From Gluconobacter frateurii (lineage in GTDB: Bacteria > Pseudomonadota > Alphaproteobacteria > Acetobacterales > Acetobacteraceae), in contig NZ_BEWN01000003.1 of NCBI RefSeq assembly GCF_002723955.1, positions 372,001 to 436,000 on the forward strand: DNA of 64,000 nucleotides, in the 5' to 3' direction. The position numbers were made by a program, and so were the translations under genes. Below the pieces are notes generated by a model. It worked only from the letters and a program-made list of their open reading frames with translations, had not been told where the DNA came from and did no database searches. Positions 46,248 through 56,309 of the stretch are shown one piece after another. Position 1 is the first letter of the stretch. Each line of letters opens with the position of its first letter.

Positions 46248-47705
46248 TCATTGTGCAGGCGGCAGTCCGATGTGAAAACTCTTTGTTTCAAGAAATTCTT
46301 CAAGGCCAAGCGCTCCCCCTTCGCGACCGAGCCCGGATTGCTTGACGCCCCCAAAAGGCGCTGACACAAGGGAGATAGATCCGGTGTTCAGTCCCACCAT
46401 TCCAAAATCTAGAGCCTCTCCGACCCGCCAGCCTCGCGCGATGTCATTAGTGAAAAAATAGCTTGCAAGCCCGAATGGGGTCGCATTGGCCTGTTGAACG
46501 GCATCTTGCTCGTTATCGAAGCGGAACACGGGCAGGATCGGGCCGAATGTCTCTTCCTGCGCGATCCGCATTTCGGACGTCACATCTGCCAGCAATACCG
46601 GGGATGCAAAGCGACCGTTGATTTCCAGGGGTTTGCCAACAATGCGAGCCCCTTTGGCCAGAGCGTCTTCCACATGCTCCTTAACCTTGGCGACAGCAGC
46701 TTCATTGATCAGCGGTCCAATCTGCGTTTGCGGATCAAAGCCGTCGCCCGTCTTCAGGGTCATCACCTCTGTAGCGAGTTGTTCCAGAAACGCATCATGA
46801 ATTCCGGACTGAACGTAGACACGGTTCGCGCAAACGCAGGTCTGTCCCGCGTTACGGAATTTGCTGAGCATTGTTCCAGACACTGCCACCGCCAGGTCGG
46901 CATCATCAAACACGATCAGCGGAGCGTTTCCGCCCAGTTCAAGGCTCAGCTTTTTGATCGTGTCCGCAGACTGACGCATCAGAAGCGCACCAACTTTTGT
47001 AGAGCCCGTGAACGACAGCTTGCGCACAACAGAGCTTGCTGTCAGTTCCGGACCAATGTCCTGCGCATAGCCCGTCACAATAGACAGGAGTCCTTTTGGA
47101 AGGCCTGCCCGCTCCGCCAGAACAGCGAGAGCCAAAGCCGAATACGGGGTGAGTTCTGATGGTTTGATCACCATGCTGCACCCAGCGGCGAGAGCCGGGG
47201 CGCATTTGCGGGTAATCATGGCAAGCGGGAAGTTCCAGGGCGTAATGGCCGCTGTCACTCCCACCGGCTCTTTCAGGATGATGACCCGGCGGTCCGCTGT
47301 CGGCACCAGAGCACTCCCCTGCACATGCTCAGCTTCCGCCGCAAACCATTTGAGGAAAGACGCAGCGTAAGCGACTTCTCCTTTGGCTTCTGCCAGAGGC
47401 TTACCTTGCTCAAGTGTCATGATTTTGGCCAGATCATCAGCATGGTCCAGCATCAGCTGGTACCATGCCATCAGCAGACCCGCACGATCTGCGGCTGAGC
47501 TACGACGCCATTTGCCCTGCGCAATCCGCGCGCTTTCGATGGCAGCGCGGGTTTCTTCAGCCGTGCAGGCCGGAATACTGCCGATGATCTCACCTGTGGA
47601 AGGGTTATCGACCGTCAGGGTCTTGCCGCTCGTGGATGCTCTCCAGTCTCCCCCGAGAAAGGCGGTCTGACGGAAAAGATCTGGATCATTCAGGGAAAAT
47701 GTCAT
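46248..47705 (-). CDS. NAD(P)-dependent semialdehyde dehydrogenase, GabD-like
   Basis: A 485-residue aldehyde dehydrogenase most like succinate-semialdehyde dehydrogenase. Seen: TPWNFPLAMITRKCAPALAAG, FTGSTKVGALLM, general base Glu in LSLELGGNAPLIVFDDAD and catalytic Cys in FRNAGQTCVCANRVYVQ; the C-terminus is GLGREGGALGLEEFLETKS. Cys-Val-Cys at the active site matches GabD proteins. The start at 47705 was chosen because the family N-terminus begins there (MTFSLNDPDLFRQTAFLGG) and the ATG overlaps the TGA of the ABC gene; the frame is open a further 45 codons upstream. Likely oxidises a C4-type semialdehyde from amine breakdown to feed the TCA cycle. Confidence 0.92.
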   Translation of the reverse strand: MTFSLNDPDLFRQTAFLGGDWRASTSGKTLTVDNPSTGEIIGSIPACTAEETRAAIESARIAQGKWRRSSAADRAGLLMAWYQLMLDHADDLAKIMTLEQGKPLAEAKGEVAYAASFLKWFAAEAEHVQGSALVPTADRRVIILKEPVGVTAAITPWNFPLAMITRKCAPALAAGCSMVIKPSELTPYSALALAVLAERAGLPKGLLSIVTGYAQDIGPELTASSVVRKLSFTGSTKVGALLMRQSADTIKKLSLELGGNAPLIVFDDADLAVAVSGTMLSKFRNAGQTCVCANRVYVQSGIHDAFLEQLATEVMTLKTGDGFDPQTQIGPLINEAAVAKVKEHVEDALAKGARIVGKPLEINGRFASPVLLADVTSEMRIAQEETFGPILPVFRFDNEQDAVQQANATPFGLASYFFTNDIARGWRVGEALDFGMVGLNTGSISLVSAPFGGVKQSGLGREGGALGLEEFLETKSFHIGLPPAQ

Positions 47706-49522
47706 GTCGAAAACTCCGGACGGTCGAACGCAGGAAGGTGACAAAGAACTCTGGGGCCCTCTGGAACAGAGCGAACAGGAGGAGGCACCCTGTCGCAAAG
47801 GCCGCTGACACGATCGGGACACCGCGCAAGAAAGCAGCATAATCCCGGATCGAGAGATAGGGGGCTTATGGGAGCGGGCGTCGCTTCCGCCAAACGCCGT
47901 GTTTGTGTGGCCTCAAGCCACCCTGGCTCCATAAGAGGAACGGAATCATGCAACAGCCGGGTGTAGGGGTGATGCACCCCTTGCCCCAACGCCACGGCTG
48001 GGCCTACCTCAACGGCCTGCCCAGCATATAATACGGCAACACGATCGCAGATGGACTGAAGAGCATGTAGATCGTGGGTAATGAAAATGAAGGCGAGCCC
48101 CAAATCACGCTGCAGTTCCTTCATGAGATCCAGAATAGCCGCCGCAACGACGGTATCCAGCGCCGCTGTGATCTCATCACACAGCACGATCTGTGGATCG
48201 GCAGCCAAGGCCCGGGCAAAGTTGATCCTCTGCTTCTGGCCACCTGAAAGCTCCGACGGCAATCGGGAGGCGAGTGTGGGCGAAAGCCGGACCATATCCA
48301 GCAGTTCATTCACACGCCGCGTGGCCGCCCCTCCTCGCAGGCCCCCATAAAAACGAACAACACGCTCAAGGGCCTGCCCTATGGGTTTCGAAGGGTTCAG
48401 CACGCTGTCTGCATTCTGGGCCACAAGCTGCAGATGGCGTCGCTGCTCAGGCGTGCGCTCTCTCACGTCGGCTGCCAATGGTGTTCCGTTCAGCAAAAGC
48501 TCTCCGGCAGCCCAAGGCTGAAGCCCTGAAATCGCGCGCGCCAAGGTGCTCTTTCCACAACCGGATTCTCCAATCACGCCCAGCATGCTTCCTTTCGGAA
48601 CACTGAAGTTGACGTGATTGACAATCACCTTCTCTGGTAATCCAGCGCTCGTGGGCTGCCCATATCCCACCACCAGATTACGCACGTCCAGCAGGCTGGG
48701 TTGCTCAGGCTGTCTGGCAAGGTCCGCTTGTCGTGAACGGGGTTCTGCAGCGGTAAGAAGGGCCTGGCTATACGGATCTTCTGGCTGAAACAGGATCTTA
48801 GAGACCGTTCCGGATTCCTTGATGGCTCCATCCTTGAGAACAACGGCATGATCGGCAATCTGGGCCACGACCGACAGATCATGCGTCACATATACGCCGG
48901 TTATGCCCCGTTCTGCGAAAACAGCTTTGAAGGCAGCAAGCACTTCAATCTGGGTCGTGACATCCAGAGCAGTGGTCGGCTCATCGAAAACGACGACTTC
49001 AGGGTCTGTCATCAGAGCCATGGCGGCCATTAACCGCTGCAACTGGCCACCCGACAGCTCTCCAGGATACCTTTCACCGATTGTTTCAGGGTCAGGAAGT
49101 GCCAGCGCCCGAAACAGGGAAACCGCCCGGGCTTCCAGATCCCGTCTGGGCAGAATGCGATGGACCAGAGCAGGCTCTACAACCTGTCGCATGATGGACA
49201 ATGCCGGATTGAAGGCACTTCCGGCATTCTGCGCGACATAACTGATGATTCTCCCCCGGATAGACCGGCATTCATGCGGGGTCAGAGCCGTCACATCATA
49301 TCCCGCAACCCGGATCTTACCTCCGGCAATCCGACATCCTTTGCGGATATGGCCGAGAAGCGAGAGCGCCACCGTGGTCTTGCCGGAACCGGATTCACCA
49401 ATCAGAGCCAGCATTTCTCCACGCTGTACTGAAAAGCTGACGTCCCGGACGATCGGAAGCTCCGCTCCCTTCCCTCGACGTCCAACGATTTCAAGGTTTT
49501 CAACCTGAATGGTGGCAGCCAT
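47702..49522 (-). CDS. Peptide-type ABC transporter, fused double ATPase (DppD-DppF-like)
   Basis: A 606-residue protein carrying two complete ABC ATPase modules. Module 1 has Walker A GESGSGKTT, signature LSGGQLQR and Walker B VVVFDEPTTALD. Module 2 has Walker A GESGCGKST, signature LSGGQKQR and Walker B IVLCDEITAALD. It ends in a Cys-containing oligopeptide-transporter C-terminal extension. It energises uptake through the two permeases encoded just upstream. It is 2 bp after the second permease gene, and its stop overlaps the GabD-like gene. Confidence 0.94.
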   Translation of the reverse strand: MAATIQVENLEIVGRRGKGAELPIVRDVSFSVQRGEMLALIGESGSGKTTVALSLLGHIRKGCRIAGGKIRVAGYDVTALTPHECRSIRGRIISYVAQNAGSAFNPALSIMRQVVEPALVHRILPRRDLEARAVSLFRALALPDPETIGERYPGELSGGQLQRLMAAMALMTDPEVVVFDEPTTALDVTTQIEVLAAFKAVFAERGITGVYVTHDLSVVAQIADHAVVLKDGAIKESGTVSKILFQPEDPYSQALLTAAEPRSRQADLARQPEQPSLLDVRNLVVGYGQPTSAGLPEKVIVNHVNFSVPKGSMLGVIGESGCGKSTLARAISGLQPWAAGELLLNGTPLAADVRERTPEQRRHLQLVAQNADSVLNPSKPIGQALERVVRFYGGLRGGAATRRVNELLDMVRLSPTLASRLPSELSGGQKQRINFARALAADPQIVLCDEITAALDTVVAAAILDLMKELQRDLGLAFIFITHDLHALQSICDRVAVLYAGQAVEVGPAVALGQGVHHPYTRLLHDSVPLMEPGWLEATQTRRLAEATPAPISPLSLDPGLCCFLARCPDRVSGLCDRVPPPVRSVPEGPRVLCHLPAFDRPEFST

Positions 49523-49524
49523 GT

Positions 49525-50331
49525 TCAGCGCCTCCCCCCACTGGAATCCAGCGCAAGGTTAATCCCTACCGTCAGCACTGCGATTACGATAACGGGTACG
49601 ATCATTGCAGGCGAACCATAGGCCATGCCCAGCATGTTTTCCCGAACCATGGACCCCAGATCGACCTCTGGCGGCTGAACCCCAATTCCGAGAAAGCTGA
49701 GATTACTGAGCAACAGCACCGAATAGATGAACCTTAGCCCTACATCTGTAATCATCGGGCCTGCCATGTTGGGAAGAATTTCCTGCAGGATGATGTAAGT
49801 CGTGCTTTCGCCTCTGGCTCGCGCCACGGTTACAAAATCGAGCCGCGCAATTCTTTGAGCCAATGCACGGCTCGTACGGTATGCGCCAGGCGTATAAATG
49901 ACGCCCATCGTTACGATCAAAGCCGTCGTCGATGTTCCAAATACGGCAATGACCAGCAGAGCGAAAAGCAGACTTGGAATGGACAAAAAGCCATCCGCCA
50001 ACCTCCCTGTCAGTGCCTCAACCCACGGTCGGGCCGTAACCGCCGCGATCCCCAGGAACGTACCGATAGAGCACGACAAGACCGTAGATGCAAAGCACAG
50101 AAGAACAGTGTGCCGAATACCGTTTAGCAACCGCGCAAGGGTGTCGCGACCAAGATAGTCTGTTCCCAAAAGATGAGCGGGGGAAGGACCAGAAAAGACG
50201 GGCTGACTACCAATCGCGCCCAGATCGTAAGACGAACACAGCGGCCCGAGAAGAGCCAGAAGAAGCCAGAACGCAATCAGCACAACTGCCCGATCATGCC
50301 TGCTACGGAAGCTCCCGATCCTGACGATCAT
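49525..50331 (-). CDS. Peptide-type ABC transporter permease (DppC-like)
   Basis: A 268-residue inner-membrane permease of the oligopeptide/nickel family. An N-terminal membrane segment (VLIAFWLLLALLGPL) is followed by HLLGTDYLGRDTLARLLNG, the DppC hallmark. Five further hydrophobic segments follow, with the EAA loop near VTVARARGESTTYIILQEIL. The ATG overlaps the preceding permease gene by 4 bases. Confidence 0.93.
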   Translation of the reverse strand: MIVRIGSFRSRHDRAVVLIAFWLLLALLGPLCSSYDLGAIGSQPVFSGPSPAHLLGTDYLGRDTLARLLNGIRHTVLLCFASTVLSCSIGTFLGIAAVTARPWVEALTGRLADGFLSIPSLLFALLVIAVFGTSTTALIVTMGVIYTPGAYRTSRALAQRIARLDFVTVARARGESTTYIILQEILPNMAGPMITDVGLRFIYSVLLLSNLSFLGIGVQPPEVDLGSMVRENMLGMAYGSPAMIVPVIVIAVLTVGINLALDSSGGRR

Positions 50332-51284
50332 GTTTTTCTTCCCCTCGGCAGAGACAGGATCGTGACAATGTCGGCAAACGTTGTGAGAAAGAGATAGGTC
50401 ACACAGAACACAAGCGCACAGGCCTGTACTGTCGGAACATCGCGTGAGCTGACGGCATCCACCATCAGACCCGAGATTCCAGGGTACGTGAACACAACTT
50501 CTATCACCACAACCCCGCCAAGCAGGGAAGAAAGACTAAGGGCTACGGCATTAACGATCGGACCGATCGCATTGGGAATGGCATGCACAAGGATCAGTCG
50601 TATCGGACCGACGCCCTTGAGAAGCGCCATTTCGATATAGGGAGCGGATAGCGTATCCGCCATCGCGGCACGCGTCATGCGGACCATCTGCGCAAGAGTT
50701 ACAAGCGCAAGGCTCGCAACAGGCATAAAAAAGGCCGAAAGAAACTGCCGCAGAGAATGGACACTCCCGACATCTGCCAGTGCAGGCAGCAGGTGTAGAC
50801 GTACTGCAAAAACATAAACCGCTATTGTGGCGATCACGAACTCCGGGACCGACACCATCCCCAGCGTCAGAATCGAAACGACACGGTCATAAACCGTGTC
50901 TTTCCATATGGCTGACGTAACCCCCAAAAACAGCGAGACCGGCACAGAAACCGCTGCGGACGCCCCTGCGAGAAGGAGCGAGTTGTGCAGACGCGGCCCA
51001 ATGGCATCCGCAACAGAAAGACCATTCAGCAAGGAGTTTCCAAATTCTGCGTGCAGAATTCCCCAGAGCCAGAACCAGAATCGAACAAACACAGACCGGT
51101 CCAAACCCAGATTGTGCCGCATGGCGGCTACAGCCTGCGGTGTTGCACCCTGCCCCAAAAGGGCGTCGGTTGCATCACCGGGAAGGACATTCGTGATGGC
51201 GAAGACAGTCACTACCACGAAGACAAGTGACGTAGCTGCAGCAAGAAAGCGACGGCCAATCAGCAGAACAAGGTGGCGATTCAA
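50328..51284 (-). CDS. Peptide-type ABC transporter permease (DppB-like)
   Basis: A 318-residue inner-membrane permease. Features: N-terminal segment RFLAAATSLVFVVVTVFAIT, the DppB motif NVLPGDATDALLGQGATPQ, LGLDRSVFVRFWFWL, and the EAA loop near MALLKGVGPIRLILVHAIPN. It pairs with the DppC-like protein. It overlaps the binding-protein gene upstream and the DppC-like gene downstream by 4 bases each. Confidence 0.93.
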   Translation of the reverse strand: MNRHLVLLIGRRFLAAATSLVFVVVTVFAITNVLPGDATDALLGQGATPQAVAAMRHNLGLDRSVFVRFWFWLWGILHAEFGNSLLNGLSVADAIGPRLHNSLLLAGASAAVSVPVSLFLGVTSAIWKDTVYDRVVSILTLGMVSVPEFVIATIAVYVFAVRLHLLPALADVGSVHSLRQFLSAFFMPVASLALVTLAQMVRMTRAAMADTLSAPYIEMALLKGVGPIRLILVHAIPNAIGPIVNAVALSLSSLLGGVVVIEVVFTYPGISGLMVDAVSSRDVPTVQACALVFCVTYLFLTTFADIVTILSLPRGRKT

Positions 51285-52825
51285 GCCTTCCTCCCCTGCT
51301 TTTCACTGAGCCAGACCGAACGCGCAAAATCATAACCCATCAACTGACCAGCCTGGCTGGGACGCAAGCCGCAGATATGGGGCGCATACGCATCCAGGCT
51401 GTTCGTGAAATTGGGGATACACACCCCGGATCCAGATGCGACAAGCTCCTGCATATCCCAGTAAAGCTGGCGCTTTTTGGCATCATCCCGCGTGGATTTT
51501 GCTTCCTGCAAAAGCCGATCAAAATATGGATTGTGCCAGCGGGATTCATTCCAGGGCGACGCACTGGCAAAACCCACTTCGAACGTCAAACTGGGAGCCG
51601 GTCTCGGATTGATGTTGCCAAACCCCAGAGATGACTTCATCCAGTACTGCGTCCAGTAACCATCTGCTGGAACACGCTGCACGGCCATTTTCTGTCCAAT
51701 CCGGGAGGCAGCATATTGCAGGACAACAGCAATATCGACGGATGCCAGAGCGGCAGGAGAGCAGACCAGTGGAATGGTTTCTCCCAGAAACCCGCTCCGC
51801 TTCAGAAGAAATTGTGCCTTGTCAGGATCGTAAACGCGCTGAGGCAATTGATTATTGAAATATGGACTTTCTGGAGGAATAGGTTGATCGTTACCAAGCC
51901 GAGAAAAACCCAAAAAAACAGATTGCCGGATTTGTTCTCGATTGAGAAGGAACTTGATGCCTTCGACAAAATCTGGCGAATGGCCATACCTTTGATCCAG
52001 CCGAACGGATAAATCCGTGTACGTACCTACCGGACTTTCCACGATACCAAAGCCCGCTTTTTCCAGCATCTGAACAAGACGGGGGTTGACGGTGGCAATC
52101 AGGTCTACATCCCCGGACATCAACGCATTATGCCGAGCCATCTCATCGGGAATGGCAATCAGCTCGACGCTGTCAAGGTGCGGTTTCTCACCCCAGAATT
52201 CCGAGTTCCTGACGGCAACAGTCCGAATGCCTGGAGCGAATTCCTGACATCGAAAGGGACCGGTACCATTTGCAGTCCTGAAATCTCTTGTTCCAGCTTT
52301 CAGAATAGCAAAATTACTGATCCCCAGAATGGCAGGAAAATCCGAATTGGGTGTTTGGAGAACAATTTCCACCATGAGCGGTGATACAGCCCGTACAGAC
52401 TGCATCGTTCGGGCAAGCGCGTATTGTTGCGAGCCTATCCCAGGATCCTGATGCCTAAGTAGAGAAAAAACGACATCATCTGCTGTCAGGACAGCGCCGT
52501 CGTGAAACCGAACATTGCGGCGCAAACGGATATGCCATGTGAGAAGATCATCGCTATCCAGCGCTTCTGCAAGCGCCGGACGAGGGTTGAGCCTGTCGTC
52601 CAGGGAGACCAGACCATCATAAAATAGATGACCGCGGATATAGTCCGTCGCCATGGACTGATGTGCGGGATCAAGAGTTTCTGACGCCGAGCCCACTGCG
52701 CCAGCCACTTTCAGATGCCCACCAGAAATGGGAGCTGACATTGCTGACCGCGTGGACATTCCCGCCACAAAAAGCCCCGCACCCTTCAGAACAGGTCGAC
52801 GGCCAAGGACAGATGCAACGCGCAT
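51281..52825 (-). CDS. ABC transporter substrate-binding protein (SBP family 5)
   Basis: A 514-residue periplasmic binding protein of the oligopeptide/opine/nickel class. The leader GRRPVLKGAGLFVAGMSTR has a twin-arginine pattern, so Tat export is possible. The body shows ETLDPAHQSMATDY, VRFHDGAVLTADDVVFSLLR and NGTGPFRCQEF, typical for the family. A good Shine-Dalgarno (GAGGA, about 6 bases) precedes the ATG at 52825. First gene of the tightly coupled eight-gene run down to 43905; its own promoter probably lies in the 233-bp gap up to 53058. The ligand is unknown; the neighbouring enzymes suggest an amino compound. Confidence 0.93.
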   Translation of the reverse strand: MRVASVLGRRPVLKGAGLFVAGMSTRSAMSAPISGGHLKVAGAVGSASETLDPAHQSMATDYIRGHLFYDGLVSLDDRLNPRPALAEALDSDDLLTWHIRLRRNVRFHDGAVLTADDVVFSLLRHQDPGIGSQQYALARTMQSVRAVSPLMVEIVLQTPNSDFPAILGISNFAILKAGTRDFRTANGTGPFRCQEFAPGIRTVAVRNSEFWGEKPHLDSVELIAIPDEMARHNALMSGDVDLIATVNPRLVQMLEKAGFGIVESPVGTYTDLSVRLDQRYGHSPDFVEGIKFLLNREQIRQSVFLGFSRLGNDQPIPPESPYFNNQLPQRVYDPDKAQFLLKRSGFLGETIPLVCSPAALASVDIAVVLQYAASRIGQKMAVQRVPADGYWTQYWMKSSLGFGNINPRPAPSLTFEVGFASASPWNESRWHNPYFDRLLQEAKSTRDDAKKRQLYWDMQELVASGSGVCIPNFTNSLDAYAPHICGLRPSQAGQLMGYDFARSVWLSEKQGRKA

Positions 52826-53058
52826 CTTAATTCCTCAGAAAGGAGAACCTGGAAGCCTACCAACATAAGGAGCAACGGAGCCGAACATCTGATTGAAAGA
52901 AGTCATTTGAGCCTCCGCTGTGGTCCTGCAACCCCCATCAGGGAATTGCTTTCATTTCGATATAAACACGGATTGACTGAATGTTTTACTCAAAATATCT
53001 CGCTTCGCAGGGAAATCTGCTGAATGATTTTTCTCATGCAGCAGATTCAACGGCGCCT

Positions 53059-53778
53059 CTAGGCGAGCATGACGAGTTCATCACGGTCCGCAGCGTCCGC
53101 CAGTTCAGCCAAGGTATGATAATGATAATCTGGTGTCGTTATTTCCTGTACGGCGACAGTTCCTCCGAAGCCGCCCCCTACAGCCTTGCGACGCTCAATC
53201 CAGCACACGGTGTAACCCAATTCCCGTGCAATCCCGATGTCATGAAACTGACTCTGGGCCACGTGCAGCACATCCTCCTTCGTGTAACCATCCGGCGCAA
53301 GCTGCTCCAGCACATAGGTGAAGTACCGCGGATCAGGCTTTTCGCAGCCACTGTCGTCTACAGTGAACCCCTTGAAAAAAGGGTATTCAAGTGTCTTGTC
53401 CATGCCATCAAATGCCCATCTCCGCGCATTCGTCATGGCCACAAGATGGAAATGCTTTTCCAATCTTTTCAGAGCATCCACACTGTCACTAAATGCGGGC
53501 CACGACGTAGCGCTTTCGACAAATACATTCTCTTCGCCGCCCCCGGTTGGAAGACCAAATTTTTCTGCCAAGATCAAATAGATAGGCGCCAGATCTTCTG
53601 GAAACAATTTCTTTTCTGAACGGTTCCGCAAAGCGCGATATTCCGTTAGAAATTCTTCGAAATCAAGTGTCCCTCCCCTTGTTCCCAAAATTTGCAGCAG
53701 CGCGTTTTTCATCCCGTTTTCAAAATCGATCAGCGTTCCAACCACATCAAATGTCAGAACTTTAGGTTTACGCGTCAT
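53059..53778 (-). CDS. HAD-superfamily hydrolase, haloacid-dehalogenase type II-like
   Basis: A 239-residue HAD protein. Motif I reads LTFDVVGTLIDF, keeping the nucleophile Asp but not the second Asp of phosphatases, as in L-2-haloacid dehalogenases. Motif II Thr/Ser lies in LVAMTNARRWAF, and motif III Lys with acidic residues in GCEKPDPRYFTYV. Either dehalogenation or another hydrolytic reaction is possible. The gene starts 24 bp after the TonB-receptor stop, so both are probably co-transcribed. Confidence 0.85.
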   Translation of the reverse strand: MTRKPKVLTFDVVGTLIDFENGMKNALLQILGTRGGTLDFEEFLTEYRALRNRSEKKLFPEDLAPIYLILAEKFGLPTGGGEENVFVESATSWPAFSDSVDALKRLEKHFHLVAMTNARRWAFDGMDKTLEYPFFKGFTVDDSGCEKPDPRYFTYVLEQLAPDGYTKEDVLHVAQSQFHDIGIARELGYTVCWIERRKAVGGGFGGTVAVQEITTPDYHYHTLAELADAADRDELVMLA

Positions 53779-53802
53779 GGCCTGAATTTTCCTGAAAAAA
53801 GA

Positions 53803-56289
53803 TTAGAAACCGGTTGTGAAGGAAAGAACGCCCGCAAAGCCACCACCAACAAAATAAGTCGGCGAGCTGCCCGCTATGGTTGTTCCGTAAACACCCTTTG
53901 TAGATTTCGCGTTCGTGCTGAGACCACTTACCCCGGAAAGAAAACCATTATTCCCAATATTCATGAGGTTAAGCTGAATTTGTGGATGCTTGAAATACAT
54001 ATAGCTGTGGAAGCGATATCCAAAGTTGAGATTGAAGGTCTCGAAAGATGGAATACTCTGATCATCCATAAATGTTGAGTATTGTTTGCTGACATAATTC
54101 ATATTGAAAGCCCCAAAAAGGCTTCCATCATCATAAGACAACCCAACAGCAACAGTGACTTTCGGGCTTTTGACAGCAATTTTTCCAGCAGACCGGACGT
54201 AATCATTACCAACTTGAAGATTGTTGTCAGTCGTGGCGTGCAGGTATTGTGCTGAAACATAGGGGCTGAAATGATGCCAGGGGCGCAGTCCCATCTCAAT
54301 CTGGGCACCACGAGCCGTTTGGCCGCCGCCATTGATAGACTCTGTAACGGGGGTACCGCTCGCATATGTTGTCGTATTGATCTGGCGGTTCGTGAAATTA
54401 TAATTGAAGAGTGCTAACGCCACACTGACGAGACCGGTATGGCGATACCCGATTTCTTCCCCGATCGCATATTCAGATTTGGGATTAACAGTATGAGACC
54501 GTGTCTGTGCTCCCGTAGAGACGCTGTAACGGTCGACATATGACATGATGGAAGCTGGCAGACGAAAGGCTGTCGTGCCGTTGATGTAAATCTGGTCATG
54601 CGGCGTAATTTTATAACTGATGGCGACCTGGGGCAGAGGCGCCGCATCACTCTGGCCATTCTGATAATTCGTACCTGGAATATTTTGGGTCACCTTACGG
54701 GTCACCATTGTTTCCTTAAAGCCGGCAGTCAGCGTCAAACGATCATTCAAAGCCTTGTAAGTATCATTGATAAACAGAGAGTTCGTTTGTTGGATCAGAT
54801 GAATATCATACTGGGAAAGCAGTGATCCATCCTGCGTTCTGACCGCCCACTGTCCATACATACTGGAGACCTGCCCATCCGAACCAAGAGCTTCGTAAAG
54901 GGATGGTTCAGACTGGTCGAAATAGGAATACCAGTATCCTACAGCAAGTGTATTGTTTCCTTTGGTCCAGGAGAGCGTTGTGTTCAATCCGCTATAATAC
55001 AGGTCATACTTGTCGATCGAGATCGCAGAAAAAGAGCTTCCACTACCGGTTCCCGTATTTTGCAAGATCCCCGCACTCTGATTACCGTAATAGCTTCCAG
55101 TTCTTGAAAGATTCGTCCCGCCATTGTCATAGCCAGTAGCGTAGGTGAAATACGGCGTTGTATTGAGACTGAGCCCATGACCGAGGTTCAGATTGACCGG
55201 GGCGCCGAGAATAAGTGTGCGATGCAGATTTTCCTGGAGCTTATAATAATCAGAACTGCCTTTTGTGTACTTGTCTGCATAATTATAATTGACACCATAC
55301 TGTGCCCACTGGGCCTTCGTAGGTGCACGCAGGTAATATTGGAGCGGATCATTGTAGGACAGAACGAAGGAAGCCTTATTGCCTTCTCCCCATTCCTTCA
55401 CGAATTTTCCGTCTACGTGATAACGTCGTGTCTGACCTACCCCGCGCCATTCATCGGCTGTTCTGGCAGAAAAAGACAGAAACCCGCGAATTCCCGTATG
55501 GCCAATATCTCCCGTATCCATACGGATGAACTCCCGGCGCAGACTGAATGACCCATAAGAAAAATTGGCGAGGCCGCCAAATTTGTGTGACGGATCACGA
55601 AGGCTTTCGGTCAATTCCCCTCCCACCGCATTATAGAGGGGGGATGTAATGTCGGGAGATCCCTGCGTCAGGGTGATACTCTGAATGTTTTCGTTATCTG
55701 CCGTGGAAGACGTGTATGGCAGAAGATAGACCGGAGCAGCGGCTGGGATACCTTCGTAGAGATACCCGATTTCCGTTTGATCCAAGCCACGAACACTCAG
55801 TCCCTGCTGGTCGTCATTTGTTCCCAGAGGATCGTTACCAGAATAAACGACCCCTGGGAGACTGGCTACCATAGACACAGGGTTTGCCGTCGGGCTCTGT
55901 TTCGCAATGAAGTCACGCGTAATGCCGCTACGGGATTTTGCCACAGTCTGCGGAGGCATGAGCCCGCCGCCGGGCGTCGTGTTCGTTACACCCGTAGCCG
56001 AGGCGATGCCCTTGTGGACTACTACGCTTTCGGTTGCTGCGGATTCCACGTCATGATGCACAGGTGCCGTAGCAGGCGTATTTTCTTTAAGGGCACTTGC
56101 GCCATGCTGTGCAACTTTGCTGGCAGGGCGAGCGTGCTGATGATGAGTAACCTCTGCAGCGAAAGCCCCTTGCATGGACAGCCAGGTTGAAAGCGTGAGA
56201 AGAACCAGACGTCCCGGCTTCTTCGTAGCTCTCGAGAGCCCCTTGGAGCCGCAACTTTGAAGAACGAACATTTGCGCTGTATCTGACAT
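53803..56289 (-). CDS. TonB-dependent outer-membrane receptor
   Basis: An 828-residue receptor. A long leader with hydrophobic core RLVLLTLSTWLSMQGAFAAE is followed by a His/Ala-rich spacer and a plug (ANPVSMVASLPGVVYSGNDP, GLSVRGLDQTEIGYLYEGIP, ITLTQGSPDITSPLYNAVGG). The barrel ends in FAGVLSFTTGF with a terminal Phe. The plug variant (ITLTQGSPDI, no IEVLRGP) fits TonB receptors for organic nutrients in acetic acid and other alphaproteobacteria. The frame has ATGs at 56301 and 56289; 56289 is slightly preferred because GGGA lies before it. It is flanked by catabolic genes on the same strand, so it probably imports the substrate of this locus. Confidence 0.92.
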   Translation of the reverse strand: MSDTAQMFVLQSCGSKGLSRATKKPGRLVLLTLSTWLSMQGAFAAEVTHHQHARPASKVAQHGASALKENTPATAPVHHDVESAATESVVVHKGIASATGVTNTTPGGGLMPPQTVAKSRSGITRDFIAKQSPTANPVSMVASLPGVVYSGNDPLGTNDDQQGLSVRGLDQTEIGYLYEGIPAAAPVYLLPYTSSTADNENIQSITLTQGSPDITSPLYNAVGGELTESLRDPSHKFGGLANFSYGSFSLRREFIRMDTGDIGHTGIRGFLSFSARTADEWRGVGQTRRYHVDGKFVKEWGEGNKASFVLSYNDPLQYYLRAPTKAQWAQYGVNYNYADKYTKGSSDYYKLQENLHRTLILGAPVNLNLGHGLSLNTTPYFTYATGYDNGGTNLSRTGSYYGNQSAGILQNTGTGSGSSFSAISIDKYDLYYSGLNTTLSWTKGNNTLAVGYWYSYFDQSEPSLYEALGSDGQVSSMYGQWAVRTQDGSLLSQYDIHLIQQTNSLFINDTYKALNDRLTLTAGFKETMVTRKVTQNIPGTNYQNGQSDAAPLPQVAISYKITPHDQIYINGTTAFRLPASIMSYVDRYSVSTGAQTRSHTVNPKSEYAIGEEIGYRHTGLVSVALALFNYNFTNRQINTTTYASGTPVTESINGGGQTARGAQIEMGLRPWHHFSPYVSAQYLHATTDNNLQVGNDYVRSAGKIAVKSPKVTVAVGLSYDDGSLFGAFNMNYVSKQYSTFMDDQSIPSFETFNLNFGYRFHSYMYFKHPQIQLNLMNIGNNGFLSGVSGLSTNAKSTKGVYGTTIAGSSPTYFVGGGFAGVLSFTTGF

Positions 56290-56309
56290 GTCTGTTCCCA
56301 TCAGTAGCC

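Noticed and set aside
53059-53778. Reading the HAD protein as inactive because motif I lacks the second Asp
   Set aside because: Haloacid-dehalogenase-type members naturally have DxxGT in place of DxDGT, so this is a subfamily trait and not a lesion.
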